Below, piece after piece: positions 53,896 through 62,468 of a DNA stretch of 64,000 nt. The stretch comes from Bradyrhizobium jicamae (lineage in GTDB: Bacteria; Pseudomonadota; Alphaproteobacteria; Rhizobiales; Xanthobacteraceae), in the NCBI RefSeq assembly GCF_001440395.1, contig NZ_LLXZ01000194.1, positions 1 to 64,000 of the forward strand, in the 5' to 3' direction. A program made the position numbers and the translations under genes. Under the pieces are notes generated by a model, which was given only the letters and a program-made list of their open reading frames with translations, was not told the origin of the DNA and did not search any database. Positions within the stretch are counted from its first letter, which is position 1. Every line of letters starts with the position of its first letter.

Positions 53896-53911
53896 GTGGA
53901 GGCTGCTGCGC

Positions 53912-54688
53912 CTAACTCCAGCCCGACGTATGCCCGCCGTCGACGGTAAAGATCACGCCCGACGTATACCCCGACCGGTCCGATGCCAAAAACGCCATGA
54001 GGTCGCCGATCTCGCGCGCATGCGCGGGCCGGCCGAGCGGCATGCCTTTCTGGAATTCCCTGTATCGGTTTTCGTCGCCGAACTGGTTCCTGGCCCGCGT
54101 CTTCAATAGCGTCACATGGCGGTCGGTGCCGACCGGCCCCGGATTGATGCCGACGACGCGGATGTTGTCGGCGAGGCTTTTTCCGCCGAGTGCGCGGGTG
54201 AACGCCATCAGCGCGGCATTGCCAGCGCTGCCGCAGATATAATTGGCATCGAATTTTTCGCCGGCGGCGCCGATGTCGTTCACGATGACGCCGTGCCCTC
54301 GCGCCTTCATCTGCGCGTAGATCGCGCGGGTGAGGTTGATATAGCCGAACACCTTCAGCTCCCAGGCATGCCGCCAGGTTGCCTCGTCGATCTTGTCGAC
54401 CGAGCCGCCGGGGATGTCGCCGGCGTTGTTGACGAGGATGTCGATATCGGCGGCTTCCTTGACCAGCCGCGCGATGTCCTCGCCCTTGCGCAGGTCGACG
54501 ACATGGGTTGTCGCGCCGATCTGGTGCGCCGAGCGTAGCCGTTCGGCAAGGGCCTTGAGTTGCTCGCCGTTGCGGGCGGCCAGCATGATGTCGGCCCCTT
54601 CCTCGGCAAAGGCTTCGGCCGCGGCCGCGCCAATGCCTTTGGAGGCGCCGGTGATCAGGACGCGCTTGCCGCGCAGGTGCAGATCCAT
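53912..54688 (-). CDS. SDR-family oxidoreductase with atypical active site
   Basis: A 258-residue Rossmann-fold protein with the cofactor motif TGASKGIG (13-20) and NNAG (87-90). The usual catalytic set is altered: Tyr150 is followed by ICGS, so Ser154 replaces the Lys of YxxxK, and the Ser normally about 12 residues before Tyr lies in NDIGAAGE, where no Ser is present. The C-terminal VDGGHTSGWS is typical. It may be inactive as a dehydrogenase or use another mechanism. ATG 54688 has a poor ribosome site. It is divergent from a tartrate/malate dehydrogenase-like gene. Confidence 0.85.
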   Translation of the reverse strand: MDLHLRGKRVLITGASKGIGAAAAEAFAEEGADIMLAARNGEQLKALAERLRSAHQIGATTHVVDLRKGEDIARLVKEAADIDILVNNAGDIPGGSVDKIDEATWRHAWELKVFGYINLTRAIYAQMKARGHGVIVNDIGAAGEKFDANYICGSAGNAALMAFTRALGGKSLADNIRVVGINPGPVGTDRHVTLLKTRARNQFGDENRYREFQKGMPLGRPAHAREIGDLMAFLASDRSGYTSGVIFTVDGGHTSGWS

Positions 54689-54867
54689 GGGGGGTCTCGC
54701 TTCGGTGAGGGAGGCAGGAAGAGGAGGCCGGGAAATTGTTAGGCTTGGGGCGCCACGGCGGTCAACATTGCAGTGCAGCGTTGCGCAAGCGGCGGGTTTG
54801 GTCCATTGCAAGGCGATCAAATAAGCGGCATTAGCCGGCTCAGCAAAGGTAACCAAGGAAACTCTCG

Positions 54868-55947
54868 ATGAGCAGCGCCAAGAAACAATATCGGATCGCC
54901 GTCATTCCTGGCGACGGCATCGGCAAGGAAGTGATGCCGGAGGGGCTGCGCGTGCTGGAGGCGGCAGGGAAAAAGCACGGGGTATCCGTGCAATTCGATC
55001 ATTTCGATTTCGCCTCCTGGGACTATTACGAAAAGCACGGCGAGATGATGCCGGCGGACTGGAAGGCGCAGATCGGCAAGCACGACGCGATCTATTTCGG
55101 CGCGGTCGGCTGGCCGGCGAAGATCCCCGATCACGTCTCCCTGTGGGGCTCGCTGATCAAGTTCCGGCGTGAGTTCGACCAGTACGTCAATTTGCGCCCG
55201 GTGCGGCTGATGCCCGGCGTGCCGTCGCCGCTCGCCAACCGCAAGCCCGGCGATATCGATTTCTGGGTGGTGCGGGAGAACACCGAGGGCGAGTATTCCT
55301 CCGTCGGCGGCCGCATGTTCCCCGATACCGACCGCGAATTCGTTACCCAGCAGACGGTGATGACGCGCACCGGCGTCGACCGCATCCTGAAATTTGCGTT
55401 TGAGCTGGCGCAATCGCGGCCGAAGAAGCATTTGACCTCGGCGACCAAGTCCAACGGCATCTCGATCACGATGCCCTACTGGGACGAGCGCGTGGAGGCG
55501 ATGGCGAAGAAGTACCCGAAAGTGAAGTGGGACAAGTACCACATCGACATCCTCACCGCGAACTTCGTCTTGCATCCGGACTGGTTCGACGTCGTGGTCG
55601 GCTCGAATCTGTTCGGCGACATCCTCTCCGATCTCGGACCGGCCTGCACCGGCACCATCGGCATTGCGCCGTCGGGCAACATCAATCCGGAAGGCAATTT
55701 CCCATCCGTGTTCGAGCCGGTGCACGGTTCGGCGCCCGACATCGCGGGGCAGGGCATCGCCAACCCGATCGGCATGATCTGGTCCGGCGCGATGATGATG
55801 GAGCATCTCGGCGAGAAGGCCGCGGCCGAATCCATCGTCGGCGCCATCGAGCGCACCCTCGGCGAACGTACGCTCCGCACGCGCGACCTCGGCGGCAACG
55901 CGGACACCACGGCGTGCGGCAAGGCCGTGGCCGATATGGTGGATTGA
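54868..55947 (+). CDS. Tartrate/D-malate dehydrogenase-like enzyme
   Basis: A 359-residue enzyme of the isocitrate/isopropylmalate dehydrogenase family. VIPGDGIGKEVMPEGLRVLE opens the protein; RENTEGEYSSVGG and GDILSDLGPACTGTIGIAPSGNI are the family active-site and cofactor regions; FEPVHGSAPDIAGQGIANP is the metal-substrate signature. The FRREFDQYVNLRPVR stretch fits tartrate dehydrogenase/D-malate dehydrogenase rather than LeuB. AAGGAAA precedes the ATG. It would use NAD+ and a divalent metal. The exact substrate is not settled. Confidence 0.9.
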   Translation: MSSAKKQYRIAVIPGDGIGKEVMPEGLRVLEAAGKKHGVSVQFDHFDFASWDYYEKHGEMMPADWKAQIGKHDAIYFGAVGWPAKIPDHVSLWGSLIKFRREFDQYVNLRPVRLMPGVPSPLANRKPGDIDFWVVRENTEGEYSSVGGRMFPDTDREFVTQQTVMTRTGVDRILKFAFELAQSRPKKHLTSATKSNGISITMPYWDERVEAMAKKYPKVKWDKYHIDILTANFVLHPDWFDVVVGSNLFGDILSDLGPACTGTIGIAPSGNINPEGNFPSVFEPVHGSAPDIAGQGIANPIGMIWSGAMMMEHLGEKAAAESIVGAIERTLGERTLRTRDLGGNADTTACGKAVADMVD

Positions 55948-55954
55948 GTGGAAT

Positions 55955-56095
55955 CCTCACGGTGAGGAGCGCGTCTTCGTGCGTCTCCGGACGATGCTTC
56001 GCGTCGCTCGGAGAACCATGAGGCCCCGATCTCACTCGCGGCCATCCTTCGAGACGACCGCTGCGCGGTCTCTTCAGGATGACGGGGAAGAGTGA
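55955..56095. repeat. Palindromic intergenic repeat, family D, copy 2
   Basis: Shares CTCACGGTGAGGA, GTCTCCGGACGATGCTTCGC, GGAGAACCATGAGG and CATCCTTCGAGACGACCGC with the copy at 41102. It starts 8 bp after the dehydrogenase stop and is followed 15 bp later by a family C copy, so two elements are stacked. Confidence 0.8.
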
Positions 56096-56109
56096 AGTTA
56101 GCTCCTCCT

Positions 56110-56187
56110 CGTCATTGCCAGCGCAGCGAAGCAATCCACATCTCGGCGCAGGGATAGATGGATTGCTTCGCTGCGCTCGCAATGACG
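56110..56187. repeat. Palindromic intergenic repeat, family C, copy 3 (short)
   Basis: CGTCATTGC and GCAATGACG ends with GCGAAGCAATCCA / GGATTGCTTCGC pairing. It lacks the AAACGCGAAGCG insert of copies 1 and 2. It lies between convergent genes. Confidence 0.8.
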
Positions 56188-56237
56188 GGCAGATAGCTTC
56201 ACAATCTTTCAGGATGAGGTCAGTGTTTGTGGCAAGT

Positions 56238-57623
56238 TCAGTACAACCCGGTGAGATAGAAGAACCCGATCGCAACAAACACCGCGGCGGTTTTCGTTAG
56301 CGTGATCACGAACACGTCTCCGTAGGCCTGCCTGTGGGTGAGACCCGTCACGGCAAGCAGCGTGATGACGGCGCCATTGTGGGGCAACGTGTCCATACCA
56401 CCGCTCGCCATCGCCGCGATCCGATGAAAAACCTCAAGCGGAATGTTGGCGGCCTGCGCGGCGGCAATGAATTCATTGGACATCGCGGCGAGGGCAATGC
56501 TCATGCCCCCGGATGCGGAGCCGGTGATGCCGGCGAGCACCGTCACCGTAACGGCCTCGTTCACGAGCGGATTGGGAATTGCCCGGAGCGCGGCGGCCAC
56601 CATCTCGAAGCCCGGCAACAGCGCAATCACGCCGCCGAACCCGTATTCGGAGGCGGTGTTGAGCGAGGCCAGCAGGGCGCCGGCTACCGCCGCCTTGCTG
56701 CCATCCGCGAACTTCGCCAACACGGGACGCCAGGCAAAGATGAACACCGTCAGGATGCCGAGCAATAGCGCGCCCTCGACGGCCCATATGGCTGCCAGCG
56801 GACCGACCTTCGTCACGATCGCGTGGCCGCCGAGGTTGACCTCATGAACTGCGCCATAGGCGCGAGGCACCAGCTGCGTGAATACGAAGTTCATGACGCC
56901 CACCACGACCAGCGGCGCAAGGGCGATCCACGGGTTCGGCAACTCCTTTTCTTCGAACGGCTCGGGCTCGTTCACAAGCTCGGTGCCGTATCCTTCGCCG
57001 CGCTTTTGCGCGGCGCGGCGGCGGTTTTCGATATAGGCAAGACCGACCCCGAAGACGAAAACGCTGCCGACCAGCCCAAGTATGGGCGCGGCCCATGTCG
57101 TCGTGTTGAAAAACGTGGTCGGAATGATGTTCTGGATCTGCGGCGTTCCCGGCAGGGCGTCCATCGTGAAGCTGAAAGCGCCGAGCGCGATCGTGCACGG
57201 AATGAGCCGCTTGGGAATATTGCCTTGGCGGAACATCTCGGCTGCGAACGGATAGACCGCGAACACCACGACGAACAGCGACACGCCGCCGTAGGTCAGG
57301 ATCGCGCAGACCACGACAATGGACAGGACAGCGCGCTCCCGGCCAAGTACCCCGATGACCGCGGCCACGATCGACTTCGAGAAGCCCGATAGTTCGATGA
57401 CCTTGCCAAAGACGGCGCCGAGCATGAACACAGGAAAGTAGTTCTTGATGAAGCCGACCATCTTCTCCATGAAAACGCTGGAGAACATCGGCGGGACCAG
57501 TGAGGGATCGGTCAGGAACACGGCGCCCAAAGCGGCAACCGGCGCAAACAGGATCACGCTGTAGCCGCGATAGGCGACAAACATCAGAAAGACAAGAGCG
57601 GCCAGCACGATCAGGAGGTTCAT
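56238..57623 (-). CDS. GntP-family permease
   Basis: A 461-residue membrane protein with about 12 helices and the GntP-type pattern: NYFPVFMLGAVFGKVIELSG, LPGTPQIQNIIPTTFF and ASGGMDTLPHNGAVITLLAVTGLTH. Such proteins import gluconate, glycerate or other small sugar acids with protons. GGAG precedes ATG 57623. It is convergent with the tartrate/malate dehydrogenase-like gene; together they could handle a hydroxy-dicarboxylate, which is inference. Confidence 0.88.
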   Translation of the reverse strand: MNLLIVLAALVFLMFVAYRGYSVILFAPVAALGAVFLTDPSLVPPMFSSVFMEKMVGFIKNYFPVFMLGAVFGKVIELSGFSKSIVAAVIGVLGRERAVLSIVVVCAILTYGGVSLFVVVFAVYPFAAEMFRQGNIPKRLIPCTIALGAFSFTMDALPGTPQIQNIIPTTFFNTTTWAAPILGLVGSVFVFGVGLAYIENRRRAAQKRGEGYGTELVNEPEPFEEKELPNPWIALAPLVVVGVMNFVFTQLVPRAYGAVHEVNLGGHAIVTKVGPLAAIWAVEGALLLGILTVFIFAWRPVLAKFADGSKAAVAGALLASLNTASEYGFGGVIALLPGFEMVAAALRAIPNPLVNEAVTVTVLAGITGSASGGMSIALAAMSNEFIAAAQAANIPLEVFHRIAAMASGGMDTLPHNGAVITLLAVTGLTHRQAYGDVFVITLTKTAAVFVAIGFFYLTGLY

Positions 57624-57669
57624 GGCGACACTCCACTTCAAAATCGCAGGTCACCGGACCCGGCTATTC

Positions 57670-58149
57670 TCAAGCCGTTGACGTCAGCATCGTCATTCGT
57701 TCGCGCTCAAGCTCGCTGATGACCTTGGTGTGATGTTCTACCGCCTCACGCAACAGGTCCCGAACCGAGATGACGCCCACCGTCTTCTCGTTGTCGACAA
57801 CCGGCAGGTGACGAATGCCGTGCGTGTGCATCAATCTCAAACAGTCAGCAAATGTGCTCTCGAGATTGGTTGTGACGACATCTCGAACCATGACGTCCAT
57901 CACCAGCGTCACTTCAGGATATTTGCGGGCCAGTACCACGCGCCGAATGCAATCGCGTTCGGAAAGAACGCCGACGATCTTTCCATTCTCCAGAACCACC
58001 AGAAAGCCGATGTTCTTTTCGGCCATTATCTGCACCGCTGACAGGATGCTGTCTGTCGGGCCCACACTCCAAAGCGCTCTGGGCTTGAGCATCTGTTTCA
58101 TTGATCGATAAGCCAGAATTTCTTCCGGGCGTCTGAGCGGATGGTCCAT
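57670..58149 (-). CDS. Two-CBS-domain protein
   Basis: A 159-residue protein made of a tandem CBS pair. SVGPTDSILSAVQIMAEKNIGFLVV with VGVLSERDCIRRVV is CBS1, and TLVMDVMVRDVVTTNLESTFADCL with GIRHLPVVDNEKTVGVISVRDLLRE is CBS2. These bind adenine nucleotides. A helical tail follows. It starts about 80 bp downstream of a FixK2/FNR-like site, so it is probably induced at low oxygen. Its partner is unknown. Confidence 0.92.
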   Translation of the reverse strand: MDHPLRRPEEILAYRSMKQMLKPRALWSVGPTDSILSAVQIMAEKNIGFLVVLENGKIVGVLSERDCIRRVVLARKYPEVTLVMDVMVRDVVTTNLESTFADCLRLMHTHGIRHLPVVDNEKTVGVISVRDLLREAVEHHTKVISELERERMTMLTSTA

Positions 58150-58229
58150 CGTGCGTCGCCTTCTGCCGGGTCGCTCGTACTGGTTGCGGCCCTGAAGGCG
58201 TACACTCTCGCAGATTGGGTTGCTCAGGT

Positions 58230-58243
58230 TTGACCTAGATCAA
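58230..58243 (-). promoter_or_regulatory. FixK2/FNR-type box upstream of the CBS gene
   Basis: Read on the minus strand: TTGATCTAGGTCAA, fitting the rhizobial FixK2 consensus TTG(A/C)-N6-(T/G)CAA and one base off the FNR palindrome. Its centre is 87 bp before the CBS ATG; activation at -41 would give a 5' leader of about 45 nt. Confidence 0.65.
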
Positions 58244-58345
58244 AGGCTTGCGGGCACGGTCCGCCGGCGGTGACGCATTTGCTGCGGTGCCCCCGGCCGC
58301 GAGGTCCGCGTCAGCGATTCACCTTCTCCCACAAGGAGCGAGACC

Positions 58346-58436
58346 CGTAGGGTGGGCAAAGCGAAGCGTGCCCACCATCGTTTGCGATTGAGATAGATGG
58401 TGGGCACGGCGCTAACGCGCCTTTGCCCAGCCTACG
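58346..58436. repeat. Palindromic intergenic repeat, family B, copy 2 (full)
   Basis: CGTAGGGTGGGC and GCCCAGCCTACG ends with GCAAAGCGAAGCGTGCCC and GGGCACGGCGCTAACGCGCC inside. It is 91 bp long, the same length as the copy at 31439, and lies 13 bp past the SUFU gene end. Confidence 0.85.
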
Positions 58437-58448
58437 CTGCGTGAAAAG

Positions 58449-59096
58449 CTACACGTACGATTTCCGCGCCGGATCGAAGATCGGCGGATAGTCATTCTTG
58501 TCCAGCAGATCCAAGAACGTGTCGAGCCCCTCATTCCTGATCAGCTCATACTCGCGGTCGGAGATCAGGTTGACGGTCAGGATTTCCACCGGATCCCCCG
58601 CGATCGAAAGCTGCTCTGCGATGCGCTGGTCAGGGGTGATGATCGGCGTGAGGAACAGGAAGGTCTTGAAGTCCGTGCCTCGGACAGGCGGTGCCGGCAT
58701 GGGCACACGGTGCCCGAACCCGAACCAGGTGTTGTCGATGAACGGCACCGACGCGAGCCAGCGCAGGTTGCTGCAAATCTCCGTTGTTCCCTCGCGGACG
58801 TACCACATCAGCTCGGCGCGCGCCTTTGCCTCCGTCGCCTGAGGCGGCACGGCCATGCGCTGCTCGCTCATGCCGTTGGTCAGGAGCACGTAGCCCTCGT
58901 CCGAGCCCTCTTCGCAATCCGGCACGAAATCCCGGCCGAAGGCGTGCACATCGATGCGGCGGTCACCGGGGTCGCGGGAGGTGAATTCGGGTTCGTCGAG
59001 TTCGCCCTGGTAGATGGCCAGCCGCCGTTTGTAGGGATCGGCGGCGTCTGCGGGCTGACCTCGATCGAACAGCGAATTCATGAAACGTGACAGCAT
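58449..59096 (-). CDS. Suppressor-of-fused (SUFU) domain protein
   Basis: A 215-residue protein whose core (SVPFIDNTWFGFGHRVPM, FLFLTPIITPDQRIA, ILTVNLISDREYELI) matches the SUFU domain. Bacterial SUFU proteins are often immunity proteins in polymorphic toxin systems, but no toxin gene is adjacent here. ATG 59096 was taken; ATG 59081 is possible. The neighbours (CBS protein and hydroxyacid dehydrogenase) are metabolic, so the role is unknown. Confidence 0.82.
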   Translation of the reverse strand: MLSRFMNSLFDRGQPADAADPYKRRLAIYQGELDEPEFTSRDPGDRRIDVHAFGRDFVPDCEEGSDEGYVLLTNGMSEQRMAVPPQATEAKARAELMWYVREGTTEICSNLRWLASVPFIDNTWFGFGHRVPMPAPPVRGTDFKTFLFLTPIITPDQRIAEQLSIAGDPVEILTVNLISDREYELIRNEGLDTFLDLLDKNDYPPIFDPARKSYV

Positions 59097-59188
59097 GTGA
59101 ACCTCGGATGCGTGCGCCAGGGGGCGGGCGCTCCCTGTGGTCGCGAAGGCGCGCGATCCGGTTCAACCCTGCAGGGGGAGCTTTGCGG

Positions 59189-60103
59189 CTATTTCCCCTT
59201 CGCGATCCGCCGGCAATGCTGCCACGCCGCGCTCATCAGATTCTCGCTCGCCTCGGGTGTGCGGAATGCCGAATGCGCCGACAGCGTGACGTTTTCCAGC
59301 TTGGTCAGCGGATGGTCCGCCGGCAGCGGCTCGATGTTGAAGACGTCGAGCCCGGCATGACGGATATGGCCGGATTTCAGGCCGTCGATCATCGCGTCCT
59401 CGTCGACGATCGCGCCGCGCGCGGTGTTGACGAGGATGACGCCGGGCTTCATCCCCTCGATGCAGGCGCGCGAGATCATGCCGCGCGTCTCGTCGTTGAG
59501 CAGCAGATGGATCGAGACCACGTCACTCTCGGTCAGCACTTCGTCGTAATCGAGGAACTCGACCTTCGGATATTTCTTCGGCGACCGGTTCCAGGCGATC
59601 ACGCGCATGCCGGAGCCGAGCGCGATCCGCGCGACTTCGGCGGCGATGCCGCCAAAGCCGATCAGGCCGAGCGTCTTGCCGGTGAGCTGCATGCCGTCGT
59701 CGCGCAGCCAGTTGCCGGCGCGGATGCCACGGTCCATCTTGGCGAGGCCGCGCGCGCCTTCCCACATCAGCGCGATGGCGCATTCGGCCACCGCCGTATC
59801 ACCATAGCCCTTGATCAGGTGCACGTGGATGCCGGTCTCGGCGAGTTCGTCGGGGTTCATGTAGCTGCGCGCGCCGGTGCCGAGAAACACCACGTGCTTC
59901 AGGCCCGCGCATTTCTTCGCGATGTCGGTCGGCAGCGCGGTGTGATCGACGATGGCAATCTCGGCGCCGTCGAGGATCTCCGGATACTGCTCCGGGCGGA
60001 TGTCGGGATCGCGGTTGATCCGTACCTCGGGATCGCCTGGCTTCTGCAGGCGCTCGAAGATCACGGCCAGCGATTCATTGGCGTCGACGAAAACTCCGCG
60101 CAT
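59189..60103 (-). CDS. D-2-hydroxyacid dehydrogenase family protein
   Basis: A 304-residue NAD-dependent dehydrogenase. LGLIGFGGIAAEVARIALGSG is the dinucleotide fold, NTARGAIVDEDAM holds the conserved Arg, and the His is in LSAHSAFRTPEAS with Glu in NIEPLP. It reduces a 2-oxo acid or oxidises a D-2-hydroxy acid. GGGGAA precedes the ATG. It lies 27 bp after the M20-type amidohydrolase gene in the same direction and is likely cotranscribed with it. Confidence 0.9.
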   Translation of the reverse strand: MRGVFVDANESLAVIFERLQKPGDPEVRINRDPDIRPEQYPEILDGAEIAIVDHTALPTDIAKKCAGLKHVVFLGTGARSYMNPDELAETGIHVHLIKGYGDTAVAECAIALMWEGARGLAKMDRGIRAGNWLRDDGMQLTGKTLGLIGFGGIAAEVARIALGSGMRVIAWNRSPKKYPKVEFLDYDEVLTESDVVSIHLLLNDETRGMISRACIEGMKPGVILVNTARGAIVDEDAMIDGLKSGHIRHAGLDVFNIEPLPADHPLTKLENVTLSAHSAFRTPEASENLMSAAWQHCRRIAKGK

Positions 60104-60130
60104 GGCATTTCCCCATGTTCTGTTTGATTA

Positions 60131-61381
60131 TCAGGACGCGACGCCGGCCAGCGCCAGCACGGTATGCATCAGCACGTTGGCGCCCGCCGCGCAATCGGCT
60201 TGCGTGGCGTCTTCGAGTTCGTTGTGGCTGATGCCGTCCTTGCAGGGCACGAACACCATCGCTGTCGGCATCACGGTGTTGAGGTTGCAGGCATCGTGGC
60301 CGGCGCCGGAAGTGATACGGCGATGCGAATAACCCAGCATCTTGGCGGCACTCTCCACCGCATCCACCAGCTTGGGATCGAAATGGGTCGGCGGCTTGCG
60401 CCAGATCAGGTCGAACTGCACCTCGACCTTGCGCCGGGCCGCGATCTCGGCGATCGCGGCGCGCAGATCCCTGTCCAGCGCATCCATGATCGCGGCGTCG
60501 GCGCTGCGGCAATCCACCGTGAAGGCGATCTCGCCGGGAATGACGTTGCGCGAGGGATTGGCGATCACGGCTTCCCCAATGGTGCCGACGGCTTTAGGTC
60601 CGTGCTTTTTCGCAATCGCTTCCATCGCCAGCACGATTTCCGACAGCGTCGCCAGCGCGTCGCGCCGCAGCGGCATCGGGGTGGAGCCGGCATGGCTCTC
60701 GAACCCGGTGATCTTGCCGTCGTACCACAGCACGCCCTGGCCGGAATCGACGACGCCGATGGTCTTGTTCTCGGCCTCCAGGATCGGGCCCTGCTCGATA
60801 TGCAGTTCGACGAAGCCCGAGAATTTCTGCGTTCCCACCGGCCGGTCGCCGCGATAGCCGATGCTGTCGAGCGCCTGCGCCACGGTGACGCCCTCGGCGT
60901 CCTTGCGCGACAAAATGTCGTCGGTGGTGAAATCGCCGACATAGGCGGCGGAGGCCATCATCGCCGGCGCAAACCGCGAGCCTTCCTCGTTGGTCCAGTT
61001 GCAGATGCAGATCGGCGTCTCGGTTTCGATGCCGGCATCGTTGAGCGTGCGCACCACTTCCAGCGCCGCCAGCGTGCCGAGCACGCCGTCATATTTGCCG
61101 CCGGTCGGCTGCGTGTCGAGATGCGAGCCGAGCCCGATCGGGGCCTTCGACATGTCGCGCCCCTTGCGCACGCCGAACATCGAGCCCAGCGCGTCGACAT
61201 GCACGTCCAGCCCGGCGGCCTCGCAGGCGTTCCGGAACCAGTCGCGTACCTGCCTGTCCTCCGGCCCCAGCGTCAGCCGCCGCACGCCGCCTTTCGGCGT
61301 GGCGCCGAATTTGGCGGTTTCGTGAATGGCGCCCCACAGCCGGGCGGAATCGATTTGCAGGTTGGAGCCGATCTTGGTCAT
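60131..61381 (-). CDS. M20-family amidohydrolase (allantoate/N-carbamoyl type)
   Basis: A 416-residue zinc hydrolase of the AllC/HyuC group, which cleaves allantoate, N-carbamoyl-L-amino acids or beta-ureidopropionate. Metal and substrate motifs are GSHLDTQPTGGKYDGVLG, NWTNEEGSRFAPAMM and ELHIEQGP, with SGAGHDACN near the end. It is likely in an operon with the 2-hydroxyacid dehydrogenase gene and possibly controlled by the LysR gene 50 bp upstream. Exact substrate is not decided. Confidence 0.9.
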   Translation of the reverse strand: MTKIGSNLQIDSARLWGAIHETAKFGATPKGGVRRLTLGPEDRQVRDWFRNACEAAGLDVHVDALGSMFGVRKGRDMSKAPIGLGSHLDTQPTGGKYDGVLGTLAALEVVRTLNDAGIETETPICICNWTNEEGSRFAPAMMASAAYVGDFTTDDILSRKDAEGVTVAQALDSIGYRGDRPVGTQKFSGFVELHIEQGPILEAENKTIGVVDSGQGVLWYDGKITGFESHAGSTPMPLRRDALATLSEIVLAMEAIAKKHGPKAVGTIGEAVIANPSRNVIPGEIAFTVDCRSADAAIMDALDRDLRAAIAEIAARRKVEVQFDLIWRKPPTHFDPKLVDAVESAAKMLGYSHRRITSGAGHDACNLNTVMPTAMVFVPCKDGISHNELEDATQADCAAGANVLMHTVLALAGVAS

Positions 61382-61430
61382 GCACTATTCCGGGATGGGC
61401 AGTCGCTTGTTCATTCTCGTTCAGGCATTT

Positions 61431-62348
61431 TCAATGACGCGCCTGCGGCGGCGCGTCAACAATGACGCCGCCGCGGGCCAGATTTGCGGCGAGCTCGGCC
61501 ACGCGCTCCACGGCGACGGTATCGGGCGAGGCCAGCCAGCTCGCCGAAAACGTCAGCTTTGGCAGTTGCACGTCGGTCGACAGCAATTGCAGCCGGCCGT
61601 CGGTCATTTCGCTTTCGACGATCGCGGTCGGGATCACGGCAATGCCGAGGCCCTCGATCGCCATGTGAATGACGGTCGCAATCGAGGCGCTGGCGTGCAG
61701 GCGCATCGGCGGCAGGTCCGGCCGGTTGAACAGCGATCGCACGACCTCATAGGGCGGGGTCTTGCGCGGGAAGGTGATGATCGGAAATTTCGCGAGATCA
61801 TGCACCGTCAGTTGGCGGGTGCCGAGGCCGAGGGAAGGGCTAGCGAGGAACCCGACCGGATAGTCGCACAGCACGCGGTTGCTGACGCTCGGCGCAGTCA
61901 AGGGCCCGAGCAGGAACGCGAGTTCGATCTCCTGCGCCAAAAGGCGCGTCCGCAGGTTCGAGGTGATGTCGACTTCGATTTCGAGCGAGAGGTTGGGGTA
62001 GGCGTGATTGACGCTCTTGATCAGCTGCGACAGCCAGGTGTGCACGATGGTTTCGGCGACACCGAGCCGCAGCACGCCGCGCATCGCCGAGCGATCGCCG
62101 ACCACGGCGAGCATCTCCGAGCGCAGCCCGATCAGCTTCTCGGCATAGACCATCAGTTGCCGTCCGCTTGGCGTCGGCAACACCATGCGGCGGTCGCGCT
62201 GCAGCAGCCGCACGCCCACCTCGCGCTCGAGCTGGGCGATCCGCTGCGAGATCGCGGGCTGGGTGGTGTTGAGCTTCTGGGCCGCGCCGCGAAAACTGCC
62301 GAGCGTCACCACCCACATGAAAGTCTCAATTGCCTTGAAATCAGTCAT
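61431..62348 (-). CDS. LysR-family transcriptional regulator
   Basis: A 305-residue regulator. The N-terminal winged HTH has TFMWVVTLGSFRGAAQKLNTTQPAISQRIAQLEREVGVRLLQRD; an effector-binding PBP-like domain follows (about 95-300). It is divergent from the DUF1445 gene and co-oriented with the amidohydrolase gene, so it may control either. An ATAA-N7-TTAT dyad in the shared 120-bp gap is a possible LysR box. Confidence 0.92.
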   Translation of the reverse strand: MTDFKAIETFMWVVTLGSFRGAAQKLNTTQPAISQRIAQLEREVGVRLLQRDRRMVLPTPSGRQLMVYAEKLIGLRSEMLAVVGDRSAMRGVLRLGVAETIVHTWLSQLIKSVNHAYPNLSLEIEVDITSNLRTRLLAQEIELAFLLGPLTAPSVSNRVLCDYPVGFLASPSLGLGTRQLTVHDLAKFPIITFPRKTPPYEVVRSLFNRPDLPPMRLHASASIATVIHMAIEGLGIAVIPTAIVESEMTDGRLQLLSTDVQLPKLTFSASWLASPDTVAVERVAELAANLARGGVIVDAPPQARH

Positions 62349-62369
62349 GCATCATCTGCCCGCAGATCG

Positions 62370-62384
62370 ATAACGAGGTTTTAT
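62370..62384. promoter_or_regulatory. LysR-box candidate in the divergent gap
   Basis: ATAA-CGAGGTT-TTAT, a dyad of the T-N11-A kind used by LysR regulators, in an AT-rich stretch 22 bp before the LysR ATG and about 85 bp before the DUF1445 start. Confidence 0.4.
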
Positions 62385-62468
62385 TGAAGTTGATTAGAAA
62401 AGACGATTAGACATTATCATAGTCCTATGCGGGAGTAGATGTCGACAAGAATGGACGCGGGGACAACG

